A stretch of DNA of 64,000 nt, from NCBI GenBank assembly GCA_036898135.1, contig CM072514.1:85037768-85101767 (forward strand), written 5' to 3'. The translations under genes and the position numbers were made by a program. The notes beneath the pieces were generated by a model. It had not been told where the DNA came from. It was given only the letters and a program-made list of their open reading frames with translations, and did not search any database. Below, one piece after another: positions 47,488-58,669 of this stretch (positions within the stretch are counted from its first letter, which is position 1; every line of letters begins with the position of its first letter). The stretch comes from Oncomelania hupensis (Eukaryota; Mollusca; Gastropoda; Littorinimorpha; Pomatiopsidae).

Positions 47488-48150
47488 TTAACTCTTTCCC
47501 TGCCAATCGACGATATATCGTCGATCTGAGCCGCCATGTTTGTGCCAATCGACGATATATCGTCGATTTCAGTATTCCGTTTCGTTCCGGTTTTTTGCGC
47601 AGTCCGATCCAAGTTTTATTTTAACCAAAGAGAGATAACTCTTTCTACTTTCGTTCTCGATCGACACGTGCGTGGTTTATTCAAATTGATTCGTTTTTAG
47701 AGTGTTTTTTGTGCATTTTACTAAGCATTGTGATGGGCACAATCGACAAACTCTGCTAATAATCAATATAATTTCAAACTGTAAAGTGTATTTTGATCCT
47801 AAATAAATTTTCTTTCTGGTGTGTGAAGCTGATTCAGCGATTGGAATTATTCCTCCAGATTTTTTTTTATCACTGTGGTATGTAGAAATATTTTTATTTT
47901 ATTTTATCATTTCAAAAAGATCAACATGCTTTCAAAACACATATTTCAATAACATAATCAAATTAACATTTTTGTGTTTTTTTTTCTTATTCTTCACTCT
48001 TTTACCTTTAATTTGATATGAAATATTTCTATTTAACAACTATTATTGAAAGAACAGTAGCTTAAATGCCTAAGGTACTGAACTTTCTTTCCGGTGCCAG
48101 AGAAATGTCTGGCACAAACGTGGAAACATGCCTGGCAGGGAAAGAGTTAA
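47488..48150. mobile_element. piggyBac-like MITE with TTAA ends, in intron 5
   Basis: Perfect 18-bp terminal inverted repeats TTAACTCTTTCCCTGCCA (47488-47505) and its complement (48133-48150). The outer TTAA is the target duplication expected of the piggyBac superfamily. Two copies of the perfect palindrome ATCGACGATATATCGTCGAT lie at 47506-47525 and 47548-47567 next to the left end. The AT-rich interior carries no transposase. Confidence 0.75.
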
Positions 48151-48267
48151 CTGGATGTACCTGCCATGGATTGAAGTTTGGACCTTTTAGAGGCTTCCCT
48201 TTTTCAGGTACATGCAACAATCTGTCAAGTTTTATCAAAGTATTCAGAAGTCAGTATGATTGCTGCA

Positions 48268-48370
48268 GTGGTTGAGAGTTGATTTAAGTATCTTCCCTGG
48301 GATGGCTATCCCGGTGTGCCGTATCGCCAACAGTGGTTGTGGACATTCAAACTTCAAAGTTCTTGTTCAT
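48268..48370 (+). repeat. SINE family A, 3' part
   Basis: TTGATTTAAGTATCTTCCCT, GGGATGGCTATCCCGGTGTG and CCGTATCGCCAACAGTGG match the 3' half of the copy at 53848-54055. Confidence 0.7.
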
Positions 48371-49685
48371 TGAAAAGTCCCCATCCATCATCATCAGGAC
48401 AACTTTTTTTTTTCATGTACCTTTTTCTTGACGAGGAAGAAGAAACCATCAGTTTTACTACTGTAAATGTCTTCGTGGGTTGTGGAAACAAATGTATGAA
48501 GGGTAAATGACAGTAGTAAAACTAATTTTCTGGTGTTGCCAGTAACCCTAACAGGGCCAGCTTGGAAGGACTTCCAACAAAGGAGCATCTGGGAAGGGGG
48601 TGGGGTGGGATGAAGGAAGTGGGGAATTTGCAGGAAATTGTTGTTTTCTGTCCTTTTTTTAACTCGTGCTATAACTGGCGGGTTGCTTCCCCTTATATCG
48701 TTCAATGCTGCCTAATTTGTACAAGTTACTAAATAAAATTGAAAAAAAAACATCAAATGTGGTAGAGACTTGAAAGATTAGATCCATAAAGAAATTAGAA
48801 TGGACTAATCAGTAGCGAAGTTTGGTAGAATTATCTTTTGCTATTTGCCTATTTATGTAAAAACAAATACATCCCCACGTCACCACCCTCTTCCAACCAA
48901 ATGTGCACATCCGATTGTCACAGAAAAAGCTACAAGTGCAAGGGAGGCAACAATTCAATAATAGACCTTTTCCTGATTGTTGTAGAAAACAGTTACTTCC
49001 CTCTAATTGTAGCGTACATCCACAGCACTGAAATTACGCACCATCTTCATCACTTTCTTCCTCACCACTTTGTCCACTAGTAACACTGTTAGCGTCCCCT
49101 TCCATGTTAGAAGCCCTCTCTCTTTGAAACAACAGTAGTCAATGCCAGAGGAACGTTGCAAGCGTACTCTAAAATGAAAACTATAAGAGGTTTTTCCACC
49201 TTAGTATTGTTTACTATGTTGAGTCTACACACTGCCACGTTCGAAAGTAGAGGTAGGCCTAAGCGTATGTCAGCATGAAAGCGTTATGCACTGGCACTAA
49301 GATATTGCGTAGCACAGTATAGAAAGACTTAATGTAAGAAGAGTTTATTCACAGTTTATTCAGAGTTACTGTTTGGCTGTTGTTATAATATTGAGAGTTA
49401 TTGTTGTAATATTCAATATTGACAGTTACTGTAGTTTGGCTGTTGTAATATAGTGAGTTTGTCATCAGTCAAGATATATAAGTGACAAGCAAATGTCTAT
49501 TGGTACAAGTCCATAGTTGTACATGAAGAAAGATTTTAAGAAATCAAAAACTGTCTAGCTAATATAGATTCATTCCTATCCATACTGTTGTTGATCTTGC
49601 ACAGCCTGCTTAAGACTTCAGTTAACGAAAAAGCCAAACGTGATATTTTAATTTTAAAATGTATTTAATCATTTCAATATACAAC
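48371..49685. other. Intron 5 sequence, no exon recognised
   Basis: Includes a small foldback (AGTTTTACTACTGT near 48453 and ACAGTAGTAAAACT near 48509). Otherwise AT-rich and unassigned. Confidence 0.4.
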
Positions 49686-49689
49686 GAGT

Positions 49690-50260
49690 ACTCTTTCCAG
49701 CTCCAGAGTTGCTCAAAGGGCCCAGCGGATACAAGGTCTAGCTCAAGCTGCTCTAGGGGCCAGCGGATACAGGATCTAGCTCAAGAGCTGCTCAAAGAAC
49801 CCGGTGGATACAGGGTCTAGCGGATACAGGGTCTAGCTCAATAGCTGCTCAAAGGGCCTAGTGGATACAGGATCTAGCTCAAGCTGCTCTAGGGGCCAGC
49901 AGATACAGGGTCTAGCTCAAGAGCTGCTCAAAGAACCCAGCGGATACAGGGTCTAGCTCAAGAGCTGCTCAAAGAACCCAGCAGATACAGGATCTAGCTC
50001 AAGAGCTGCTCAAAGGGCCGGCAGATACAGGATCTAGCTCAAGAGCTGCTCAAAGGGCCGGCGGATACAGGATCTAGCTCGATCACAGCAGTCACCTACT
50101 TGCTGCCTGAGGTGCATGCATTATCTGTCGGCCAGACCACTCGGCACAGTCCTGGGCAGCAGGGATGAGAGAGAAAGAACCTAGTGCTTGCAGGGTGTAT
50201 TTGTGTAGCTGGCACTCTGTAGCCTAGGACATGAGACTGAGGATCTTTAAATCCTGGGGG
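49690..50260 (+). repeat. Dispersed repeat family D with an internal about 41-bp tandem expansion
   Basis: The family's 5' module (GATACAGGATCTAGCTCAAG, AGCTGCTCAAAGGGCC) is repeated about nine times between 49700 and 50080. It is followed by one normal 3' half (GTATTTGTGTAGCTGGCACT, CCTAGGACATGAGACTGAGG). The repeat ends about 60 bp before the exon 6 acceptor. Confidence 0.8.
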
Positions 50261-50320
50261 ATGAAATGCGTGCGTGTACAGACTAGAAGATCATCTGTGA
50301 CGTTTTGGTTGTTGTTGCAG

Positions 50321-51313
50321 ACGTTATTCTCATCCAGCATTCCACTGGGACCGTACTCAGACAGCTTTCCAGCCCTAAGGAACAAATACGCCTACCTGCT
50401 CAAAAACATCGTCCAGCACAGCTACGTTCTGCCCATGGAGTCGGAAGAGTACTTCCCTATCACTCTCCGACTGGTGGAGAATCAGGAAACGGAGAACCAC
50501 ATCAACCTTTCAGAGCAAAAGGGTGGTGACCATAGCGCTAACGGTGGTACTTCGGAGGCCCAAGACAACAGCACAGATAGCGTCATGGCCGACATTGGTC
50601 TCGGGCTGAAGAAAGTCTCTCTGGTGGAAACCCAGGCTCTGATTTACAGCAGGTCAGCGACCACCATTACACCATCTTCGGCGATAGAAACTAGAAAATC
50701 TACAGTCAAGCCACCAGCTTCCAAGAGGCAGTCCGCCAGACAGAGCAACAGCAAGGAGAAAGCAAGTAGGGATGCAAACTATCTTGATTCTCAAGATCGG
50801 AACTTCCCAGTCATCATTCCTTCCCCGACGAGGAGAGCTTCGAAAAGGAAAAGTCCAGCTGAGGTAGTAGATAGCTTACCGACCAGCGAAAGTAGCAAAG
50901 CGAAGGCCCAAAAACAGCAGAAAGGGGACAGCAGCAATGGCATTTCTTCTTCTGTAGAAGCTCAGAAAACTTCCAGCCTGTCTCAATCAGGACTTGAGAG
51001 TTCTAAGAGAGTTACAACAGGACAGCGAGTCAAACAGAAAGAGGAAAGTTCATGGAAAGACAAGCCTGAGGTGCAACAGGGTCTGTACTTTAGACAGAAG
51101 CGACAGGCCGCTGCCAAATTCTCCGTTCCTGACAAACTGTTGCCGAAAACTCGCCGCTCCTCGGCGCAGCTCAAAACAAAAGCCCAGCTCAAAGAAAGAG
51201 TCCCGTCTGAAGCAAACGGTAGCGGTAAGAGGGCCAGTGTTTCCCATGCTGATGATGAAGACGGCAATGTGAAGAAAGACAACCCTAGCGGAGCAGTTTT
51301 GCACGTCACTAGC
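50321..51313 (+). CDS. BTB-BACK protein gene, exon 6 (basic tail, runs into gap)
   Basis: Acceptor GGTTGTTGTTGCAG|ACG; at least 331 codons, cut by the N-run. The first about 65 residues (TLFSSSIPLGPYSDSFPALR, KYAYLLKNIVQHSYVLPM) look like the folded end of the BACK region. The rest is low in hydrophobics and rich in Ser, Lys, Arg, Gln and Glu, with basic clusters such as PTRRASKRKSP and KTRRSSAQLKTK that could act as nuclear localisation signals. The open frame upstream of 50321 is intronic. The stop and any later domains are hidden by the gap or lie beyond it; none was recognised after 51813. Confidence 0.8.
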
Positions 51314-51813
51314 NNNNNNNNNNNNNNNNNNNNNNNNNNNNNNNNNNNNNNNNNNNNNNNNNNNNNNNNNNNNNNNNNNNNNNNNNNNNNNNNNNNNNNN
51401 NNNNNNNNNNNNNNNNNNNNNNNNNNNNNNNNNNNNNNNNNNNNNNNNNNNNNNNNNNNNNNNNNNNNNNNNNNNNNNNNNNNNNNNNNNNNNNNNNNNN
51501 NNNNNNNNNNNNNNNNNNNNNNNNNNNNNNNNNNNNNNNNNNNNNNNNNNNNNNNNNNNNNNNNNNNNNNNNNNNNNNNNNNNNNNNNNNNNNNNNNNNN
51601 NNNNNNNNNNNNNNNNNNNNNNNNNNNNNNNNNNNNNNNNNNNNNNNNNNNNNNNNNNNNNNNNNNNNNNNNNNNNNNNNNNNNNNNNNNNNNNNNNNNN
51701 NNNNNNNNNNNNNNNNNNNNNNNNNNNNNNNNNNNNNNNNNNNNNNNNNNNNNNNNNNNNNNNNNNNNNNNNNNNNNNNNNNNNNNNNNNNNNNNNNNNN
51801 NNNNNNNNNNNNN
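51314..51813. other. Assembly gap, 500 N
   Basis: Exactly 500 N, a common placeholder length, so the true distance is unknown. It interrupts the coding sequence of the BTB gene. Confidence 0.98.
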
Positions 51814-51858
51814 AATCCGCAGTGTTAATTAATAATTATCAGTATTTGCCATGCTTTC

Positions 51859-52522
51859 CTAGCGCCAAAACCTAATAATTACTAATATCATGTGATAATT
51901 TCAATTATCAAGAGATAATTACAATTATCAAGCGATAATTACAATTATCACTGAAAATTATAAATATCAAGATGAGCATGCGCGGCCCGATGCGCGATGC
52001 GCATGCGCGGCAGCGGCACTGTTCCTAGCACGCCTGGGGTTTTGACCCTAGTAAAGCGTGGCCAAAACTGAAAATTAGTAATTAACAATGTGAATTACCG
52101 GTATCTCTGTGAATTACACAGAACACGTGTTAATTACAATTATCACTGATACATGTAAGTTTTGCAGGTTTTGACGCTAGTAAGCCGTCTTACCAGAATT
52201 AAGAATGATCACGTGAAAATTATCAAGTGAAAATTTTAATTATTATGTGATAAATACAAATTTTAGTTTTGGCGCATTTCCAGGCGGATTGATAAAGCCA
52301 AAACTGAAAATTAAACACGATCACACGAACATATTTGTAATTTTCAATGATAATTGTAATTATCTCTTGATAATTGTAATTATCCCATGATATTTGTAAT
52401 TATCACATGACAATTGTAATTATCACATGATAATTGTAATTATCAGGTGGCTCGGAAGAGTCCGCTGGACCTAAAGCAACAATCAATCAATCAATCAATC
52501 AATTATCAGGTTTTGGCGCTAG
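51859..52522. mobile_element. MITE-like element with TIRs and palindromic internal repeats
   Basis: Ends CTAGCGCCAAAACCTAATAA (51859) and, inverted, AATTATCAGGTTTTGGCGCT (52501). Inside both ends, about 18-bp units GATAATTACAATTATCA-type are repeated three to six times in opposite orientation. The centre contains GCGC-rich GCATGCGCGGC motifs. No coding capacity. It is interrupted by a 53-bp retrotransposed tail at 52448-52500. Confidence 0.6.
52448..52500 (+). mobile_element. 53-bp retrotransposon 3'-tail insertion with 10-bp TSD
   Basis: TGGCTCGGAAGAGTCCGCTG, then GACCTAAAGCAA, then a (CAAT)n tail. Flanked by perfect AATTATCAGG repeats at 52438-52447 and 52501-52510. It shares its core with 29037-29094 and the RTE copy 1 tail. 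Confidence 0.78.
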
Positions 52523-52528
52523 TAGGCC

Positions 52529-52640
52529 GCCATACAATTCCGCGTGCATGTTGTTCACTCCCGCTGACTTCCTCTTCTTCAGTGATTCTCGAAGAACTGG
52601 GAGGATGTCTTCCTCTTCTCTGTTCTGGGGACATATGGGT
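52529..52640 (-). pseudogene. RTE-like LINE fragment with internal deletion
   Basis: The reverse complement reads CCAGAACAGAGAAGAGGAAG, ACATCCTCCCAGTTCTTCGA, then skips about 30 bp and continues AGAAGAGGAAGTCAGCGGGA and GTGAACAACATG. This matches the linker before the RT in the other copies. Confidence 0.7.
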
Positions 52641-52689
52641 TTTCCTTTGGGGTGCAGTTATAAAACAAGACCTACTGTCAAATTGAAAG

Positions 52690-53845
52690 GACGGTATTAT
52701 ATAATTGTAGTTTAAAGGAGTCTCCTGTACTTCACGTCGTGTCTTAGGACGTAAAGCACTATTGTGCTTCTGTTTTAAAATGTATCAAAGCGTGCTGAAC
52801 CGAACACGTTAGTGTATTTAAAAAATATATATTATTGTTGCTTTTATTTATCCTATGACCTTTGTTATGCTACTGTGGAATGTTAACTTGCCGGTTTGAC
52901 GTAAAGCAACACTATGGCTAACAGAATAATGTTGAATGCCATAAACACAAAGTATTGTCCAGATGTCCATTGTGTATGCAATGAGACTTTTTCATTATAT
53001 CATTTACTTTTTGGCTGCCGTCATTTTCGGCCTATACTAACTGTGCATCTGAACATTAGATGAGATTAATTTTCATCAAAGTGTATTGTTAGCAAAGCTC
53101 TTGATAGATTCTCCTGTGGCTAGATTTGTGTAAATAATTTTTTTTCTTCCCCCTCCCTCACCCCCCGTCTTATCATCTTTGGTGGAAAAGACGTAAATAA
53201 AACAACCAACCAACCAACCAACGTAAAGCAACACACACACACACAAACACACACCCATACACATTTTGACAATTTATTCAGAAGTTTCGACAAAGCATTA
53301 TTAAACAACACTTCGCCTTCTGATCATTATGCGATGTAAACATTGAAACCCGCAGGCGCATGAAAAAACGAACTCGCAATGCACACAACACCCACCCCAA
53401 TAGGCCTATCGTGAACTTACACCCTAAACACATTTTCTTTGACATCAAACATCGGCAAATCAATTCTAAATTTATCTACCCATTTTTAATAAACACACAC
53501 ATCCACACACACACACACACACGCGCACACAATTCTGTCAAAATCATGACATCTTTGTTGGTTTGCAGTGCAAATCTATTTTGGTGCCGAGAAAATCTCT
53601 GAATAAAAAACCGTCCATGCTGTCACTGTCAGTACTTTGTCATTAGTGGGATTTTAGGTTTACAAACAACAACAGATGAAGTGTTTGGAAGCCCTATTCC
53701 CATTGGTCTATTATCTGACTACATATAGTTAGAAGTTATCGTTTAGAACAGGTTTAAGACTAGACTTTGATGCCTAGACCCTTTGTCCTATCTAAAACTA
53801 TCCAGTGCGCACTATTCAACCCACCGCTATTTAACACACTGCCGT
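52690..53845. other. No gene recognised; small CCAA and CA repeats
   Basis: ACCA units at 53205-53222 followed by (CA)n, and (CA)n at 53495-53530. Open frames of 60-80 codons lack features. Confidence 0.4.
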
Positions 53846-53847
53846 AG

Positions 53848-54055
53848 CTCAAGTGGTAGAGCGTTTTCCTGGCACACCGATGACCCAGGTTCGAATCTCG
53901 TGTTGGGCGAAATAAAAATGTTTCCATTTTCACTGTCCATTTTAGCATTATGATTGCTGTGCTGGTTCAGTGTTGATTTAGGTCCCTATCCCTCTTTCCC
54001 TGGGATGGTTATCCCCGTCTGCCATATCGCCAATGGTGGGTGTAGACGTTAAACT
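53848..54055 (+). repeat. tRNA-derived SINE, family A, uninterrupted reference copy
   Basis: A box TAGCTCAAGTGGTAGAGCG and B box GGTTCGAATCTCG. The body contains TTTTCACTGTCCATTTTAGC, TGGTTCAGTGTTGATTTAGG and CCATATCGCCAATGGTGGGT. It shows what the broken copies at 399-835 and 48268-48370 have lost. Confidence 0.8.
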
Positions 54056-54119
54056 TCAATGTTCTCACTATTCCACGTCTTTGAGTGGCGTTGTGGTTCA
54101 GCTTTGATTCTTGAGTTGC

Positions 54120-55640
54120 TGTGACGGTGGGTTTTGTTGTTGCTGGGCTCTGCACAATGGAATGCTGTAACCCTCTCGTCTTATTCTAGGGGGACCGCTA
54201 GTGAATCACCCGGTGAATAACCTCACTACATTTATTTGTTTTGCTCGGTCTGTGTTTAGGCTGGGGTACAAAGATAGATAGAAAAATGGTAAAAAGATCA
54301 CTGTCACACTAGCTTTCACACAGCTATGAATCATATGTAGTCCAGCCACTTGATAACAGTAAAAATCAAACATTTATTTCTTCTACTCTATACACGGTCT
54401 TCGATGTACGAAACTAACTTAAAAGTTCAAATGTCAATGCGAATGGTTCGCTTGCTGATAATCTAGGCAGCTACTTTCTCTGCATCGGGCACTGGCTACT
54501 TTCTGCTGTAAGGGTCAGCATTTTGATGAGTGGACTACTGTGGTCCTGCTTATACAGAGTGTTAGTGCACTGTTTCTAGAGCACTTAACTGCGTGGTTGA
54601 AGCGCTGCGTTGAGGTAGCTTCTGGTACGCGCTGTGTCGTCGTGTAGTCTTTGACTTTTTGGTACGACGTTTGGTGCTATCTGCGCACGATGCTGTAGAT
54701 GCCTCGGCAGCCAACTGTATGTGGTGACGTGATTGTTGTCGTTTGCTGAGTTGGGCTCACGATATACCGCCTGCTGTCTGTAACATATGAGACGAAATTC
54801 TGCACAACCCTGAATAATAGCTATGTGCAGAGCGTCTCACTGAAAGCCAAAGTAGCCCTCAGTGATAGCTCCACATCTCTATACATAAGTGACGAACATT
54901 CTGTTAAGTCCATGGTCCACTGGAATCTCCACTCTAATTTCCTATACATATATAAATATAAATCGTGGCTAACTATACACATAAAGAATTAATAATATTA
55001 TAAACATTCTCGGGTACAGCCACTGGTCTGCAAGCATACATATAGGTTAAATAACAGTGGTTCTATCAGGTATACAAAATGGCGTCAAACCCGGTCATGC
55101 TTGATACGTGGTCGGCTTCTCCACATGGTCAGGCAAAGTCGGACTAACAATTCAATTCTATGCATAGCAAATTCCACAAACATAATTTCAACAATAATAT
55201 AAATACATCACGATGAAACAGAAGTATGTTCATTTACCTGTTCCACAATGTCAGGCCGTAGCTACTTGATTGAATTCGAAAATTCAACAAGCACTGCTGT
55301 CTAATCTTCTCAGGAGAGATTCTGTCAGAGAGTACTGTGTACTCCTTAGCGTCTCAAACTCGACTGACCTCCTACCTGGCTTTGACTGAATCGGCCAGAG
55401 CTGGTTCTAACCACTCTACCTGTGTCCCGATTGGCTGAAACCATCTAAGTGGATGTAAGATTCGAAACACCATCGTAGGCCGCGATGATGTCACTACCCG
55501 GCTCGCGTCAGCTCGCAGTGTGTGTACACATCAGTTATACCTTAATCGTCTGCTATAGACTACAGTAAGCTTCTAAGTTTTACTACTGCTAAACAAGCAA
55601 AAGCTCAAATAGTGCGGGGGAAACTGGTCTGCTTGTCACA
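54120..55640. other. No gene recognised; weak candidate for a solo LTR
   Basis: The segment starts TGTGAC and ends GTCACA, and the 5 bp outside are GTTGC and GCTGC. It has no open frame of note. The ends could be coincidental. Confidence 0.2.
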
Positions 55641-55689
55641 GCTGCCAGCCTCATGTTTATGTTACATCGACTAAATAGCAAAACATTAA

Positions 55690-56000
55690 TAGTGTCGAAG
55701 CAAAGAAGAAACAAAGAAAAGCAAGCAAGAAAGAAAGAAAACTTAAGAAAGGAAAAGGAAAGAAAGTAAAAGAAGGAAAGGTGAGGAGAAAATAGAAGAT
55801 AAGAAAAGACAAGACAAGAGAAGACAACAAAGAGAAAATAAAAACGAAAAAAGATATGAGAGAAAAAAGATAAACAAAAAACAAAGGATGAAAAAAAAGG
55901 AAGACAAAAAGAAAAAAAGTTAAAAAATTACGAAAATAAAGAAAGAAAGAACGAAAAAATAAAGCAAGAAAAAAGACGAAAACAAAAGAAAGAAGAAAGA
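55690..56000. repeat. A-rich GAAA-type purine tract
   Basis: About 300 bp of degenerate AAAGAAAG-type sequence; the open minus-strand frame (Phe/Ser/Leu-rich) is an artefact. Confidence 0.85.
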
Positions 56001-56009
56001 ATGTCTCCG

Positions 56010-56328
56010 TGATGCTGTTTTCCGGGGTTTACCGGAGTTTTTGTTTGTCTGATACCGTAGGTTTATTTGAGGATTTCGCTGTGTAGAGCCGATGCTGTTT
56101 CAGGAATTTGCTGTGGAAGTTTGTGTGGCTGATGCTATTTCAGGATTTCGCTGTTGAAGTTTCTGTGTATGGTCGATGCTGTTTCAGGATTTCGCTGTTG
56201 AAGTTTGTGTGTATAGCAAGATGTTGTTTCAGGATTTTGCTGTTGAAATTATGTGTGTAGCTGATGCTGCTTGAGGAATCTGCTGTTGAAGTTTCTGTGT
56301 AGGGTGATGCTGTTTGAGGATTTCGCTG
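56010..56328. repeat. Tandem repeat of about 45-55 bp
   Basis: About six units of GATGCTGTTTCAGGATTTCG, CTGTTGAAGTTTGTGTG type. It runs directly into the truncated left LTR at about 56329. Confidence 0.8.
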
Positions 56329-56660
56329 TTATATTCTCGTTATTGGAATGAAAGAATCCGTCATAAATTAAGTTAGAAATTCAAAGCAAGTGTTGTAAGA
56401 ATTAATTGTTTCCTATAACTTCATTCTTTGCTGTTTCTATTGTTTGGTGTTGCCCAGTGTCTTGAGATTTCAAATTTATTCTATTCTTGATCTATTTTCC
56501 TTGTCGGTGCGCTTGGGACCGAATGCGGCTTCCGAACCTTAGTGTCGGATAGCGGTGCTCGTGACCCTGCGCATTACGAAGCTGTGATAAAACCAATTAA
56601 TAATAAATTTGGTTACTTTCCATGAAATAATTTAACGGTCATAAAAACAGCTTCTTGACA
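56329..56660 (+). repeat. 5' LTR, left part missing
   Basis: Matches the 3' LTR from TCGTTATTG through TGTCGGTGCGCTTGGGACCG and GATAAAACCA to CAGCTTCTTGACA. The first about 180 bp of the LTR are absent; the tandem repeat at 56010-56328 occupies that place. Downstream, TTGACAACTGGCGAGCCTGC is repeated three times (56654-56745). TGGCGAGCC right after the LTR is a candidate primer binding site. Confidence 0.82.
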
Positions 56661-56867
56661 ACTGGCGAGCCTGCCGTTTTTTTCAATAGTCTTGACAACT
56701 GGCGAGCCTGCAATTTGTTTTAGTAGTCTTGACAACTGACAATATATGTTGATTGATAGATTGTAAATTTGTATACACTGCTCTTGTTTTGCATATGCAT
56801 TTTTTTTAAATTTTGTATTGTGTTACTTCTGTCCATGCATCGCTTGTGACGGGCCGTGCTCTGAGTT

Positions 56868-56957
56868 TGGAAGGAACTGATTTCGTCACTAACAGTGTAT
56901 CTGGAAGGAACTGATTTCGTCGCTAACAGTGTATCTGGAAGGAACTGATTTCGGACG
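56868..56957. repeat. 36-bp tandem repeat in the element's leader
   Basis: GGAAGGAACTGATTTCGTCR followed by CTAACAGTGTATCT, two and a half copies between the 5' LTR and gag. Confidence 0.85.
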
Positions 56958-57384
56958 GCACACGCAGCGGGGGTGTGGCATAAGACGTGCCTTCTATACG
57001 TAGTTGGTAGGTGATTGTCATTACTCTGGCTGCTGTTTAGTTTCGGTTAATAGTTTTTTTTTTTTAATTAAAAAAAATTATACTTGTAGAATACCTGTGG
57101 ACGGAGCGGAGCATCGACTTAATTAAGCTAGCTAATACTTGTTCATTGGTAATATGATAATGTAAAAATAAATTTCTCTTCATTTTTTATACTTCTAACT
57201 GGAATGACATTTTTGGCTTGCATTGTATTGATAACAGGATTGTTTAATTGTTTACATCGCATTGTTGGATATAGCGCTGAGTGTGACTGTATAGCTTTGT
57301 ATTCAATTGTTCTTTACATTTTGCTTGAACATTTTGGGTGTGCATATTCAGAGGGAATTGTGTTGCACTATATATACTTAGGCA

Positions 57385-58502
57385 AAGGCTGAGGTAGATT
57401 TGCTGGGTAGACAACAGTTGAGTGAGTTGGTGGAGAGATTAAAGGAAGAAGCTGCCCTTTTGGACATTACTAAACCTAAAGATATAAAGAAATATCTACA
57501 GGATGGTCTCAGAGATGCTAGAGCACAAGAGTGTGAACATAAAAGATTGCAAAGCATACATGTAGCGGATAAAGAGGTCGAGTACAAACTAAAGCAAGCT
57601 GAAATTAAGCAACAGCTCTTGCAAAAGCAAACCGAGGCGGAACTCGAGCTTAAGCTGGAACAAGCTAAAGATGAAAAAAATTTTAAGCATATGCAATTTG
57701 AAGCTGAACAGAAAGCTGGAACAAGCTAAAGATGAAAAAAAATTTAAGCATATGCAATTTGAAGCTGAACAGAAAAGACTGCAAAGCGAACATGTTCTCA
57801 AACAAAATCAAATGGAGGCTGACCTTAAGCTTAAAGAAGAAGAAATCAGAATAAAACAAGATGAACTTAAGCTTAGACAATTACAGCTTGTAGAGGATAC
57901 CAAACACAAACAGCATGAGATTGAATTACAGCATGAAAAACAAAAAACAAAAGAAAGATGAGCATTTCTAATCTTCTACTCAGTCAAAATCAAGGCCTAA
58001 AATACCTTTTTTTGATGATAGGCAAGATGACATTGAGTCATACCTGTTTCGGTTCGAAAATCATGCTAATGCTGTAAAGTGGAGAAACGATGATTGGGCC
58101 TCCATGTTAGCAGCATGTCTCAAAGGCAAAGCTCTTTCTTATTACCATGAATTCATGACCAGTAACCCCAGGAGAGGTTACGATGACCTAGTAAAACATC
58201 TCTTACAACGATTTTTGTGTACCGAAGAGGGGTTTCGAGTCAAATTTAGGTCGGCAAAACCTGAACAGGCCGAAACATTCCCGGCTTTCTTGGACAGATT
58301 GAGGCGGTATTTTACCCGCTGGCTTGAATTGGCAGGGGCTGATAACTTTGCCGATTTGATCGACTTGATTCTTAGGGAACAACTACTTCAGTCTTGTTCA
58401 GAGAAGCTGGTAACGTTCATTAGGGAATCGGGTTCCAAAACGGCTGCTCAGATGTTGAAACAGCAGAGCGATGGCGTGAAGTACATATCAAGGAAAATGT
58501 AG
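57385..58502 (+). pseudogene. Gag-like gene with coiled coil and SCAN-like domain
   Basis: Reads GRQQLSELVERLKEEAALLD, KPKDIKKYLQDGLRDARAQE, then long Lys/Glu/Gln helices (coiled coil). A 63-bp tandem duplication at 57651-57776 shifts the frame, and one stop lies near 57973. The frame then gives KIPFFDDRQDDIESYLFRFE, GKALSYYHEFM, and RVKFRSAKPEQAETFPAFLD, LRRYFTRWLELAGADNFADL, ILREQLLQSCSEKLVTFIRE before a stop at 58500. The L-R-x-x-x-x-R-W-L...D-L-I-L-x-E-Q-L-L...E-L-x-x-x-I-R-E pattern resembles the SCAN domain, known to derive from a Gypsy capsid. No zinc knuckle is seen. Confidence 0.72.
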
Positions 58503-58669
58503 CTCGCTCTGGATTGACCAGTCCACTTTTGGCTAATGTGTGCTATATAAATCACAAATCAAGATGGACACCTCGGAAAAGTTTCCTCTGAAAACTATAA
58601 CATCAGAATCTGTGGCGGATAGTACAAATCTTGATGAGGAAGTTGGACTTGGAGAAGTTTTCCTCTATA

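Noticed and set aside
50231..50320. Coding start of exon 6 at the upstream ATG
   Set aside because: This stretch is the 3' end of repeat family D and lies before a strong acceptor (TTGTTGTTGCAG) that keeps phase 0 with exon 5.
53848..53920. tRNA gene on the plus strand
   Set aside because: The same head-body unit is repeated at 399-835, so it is a SINE head.
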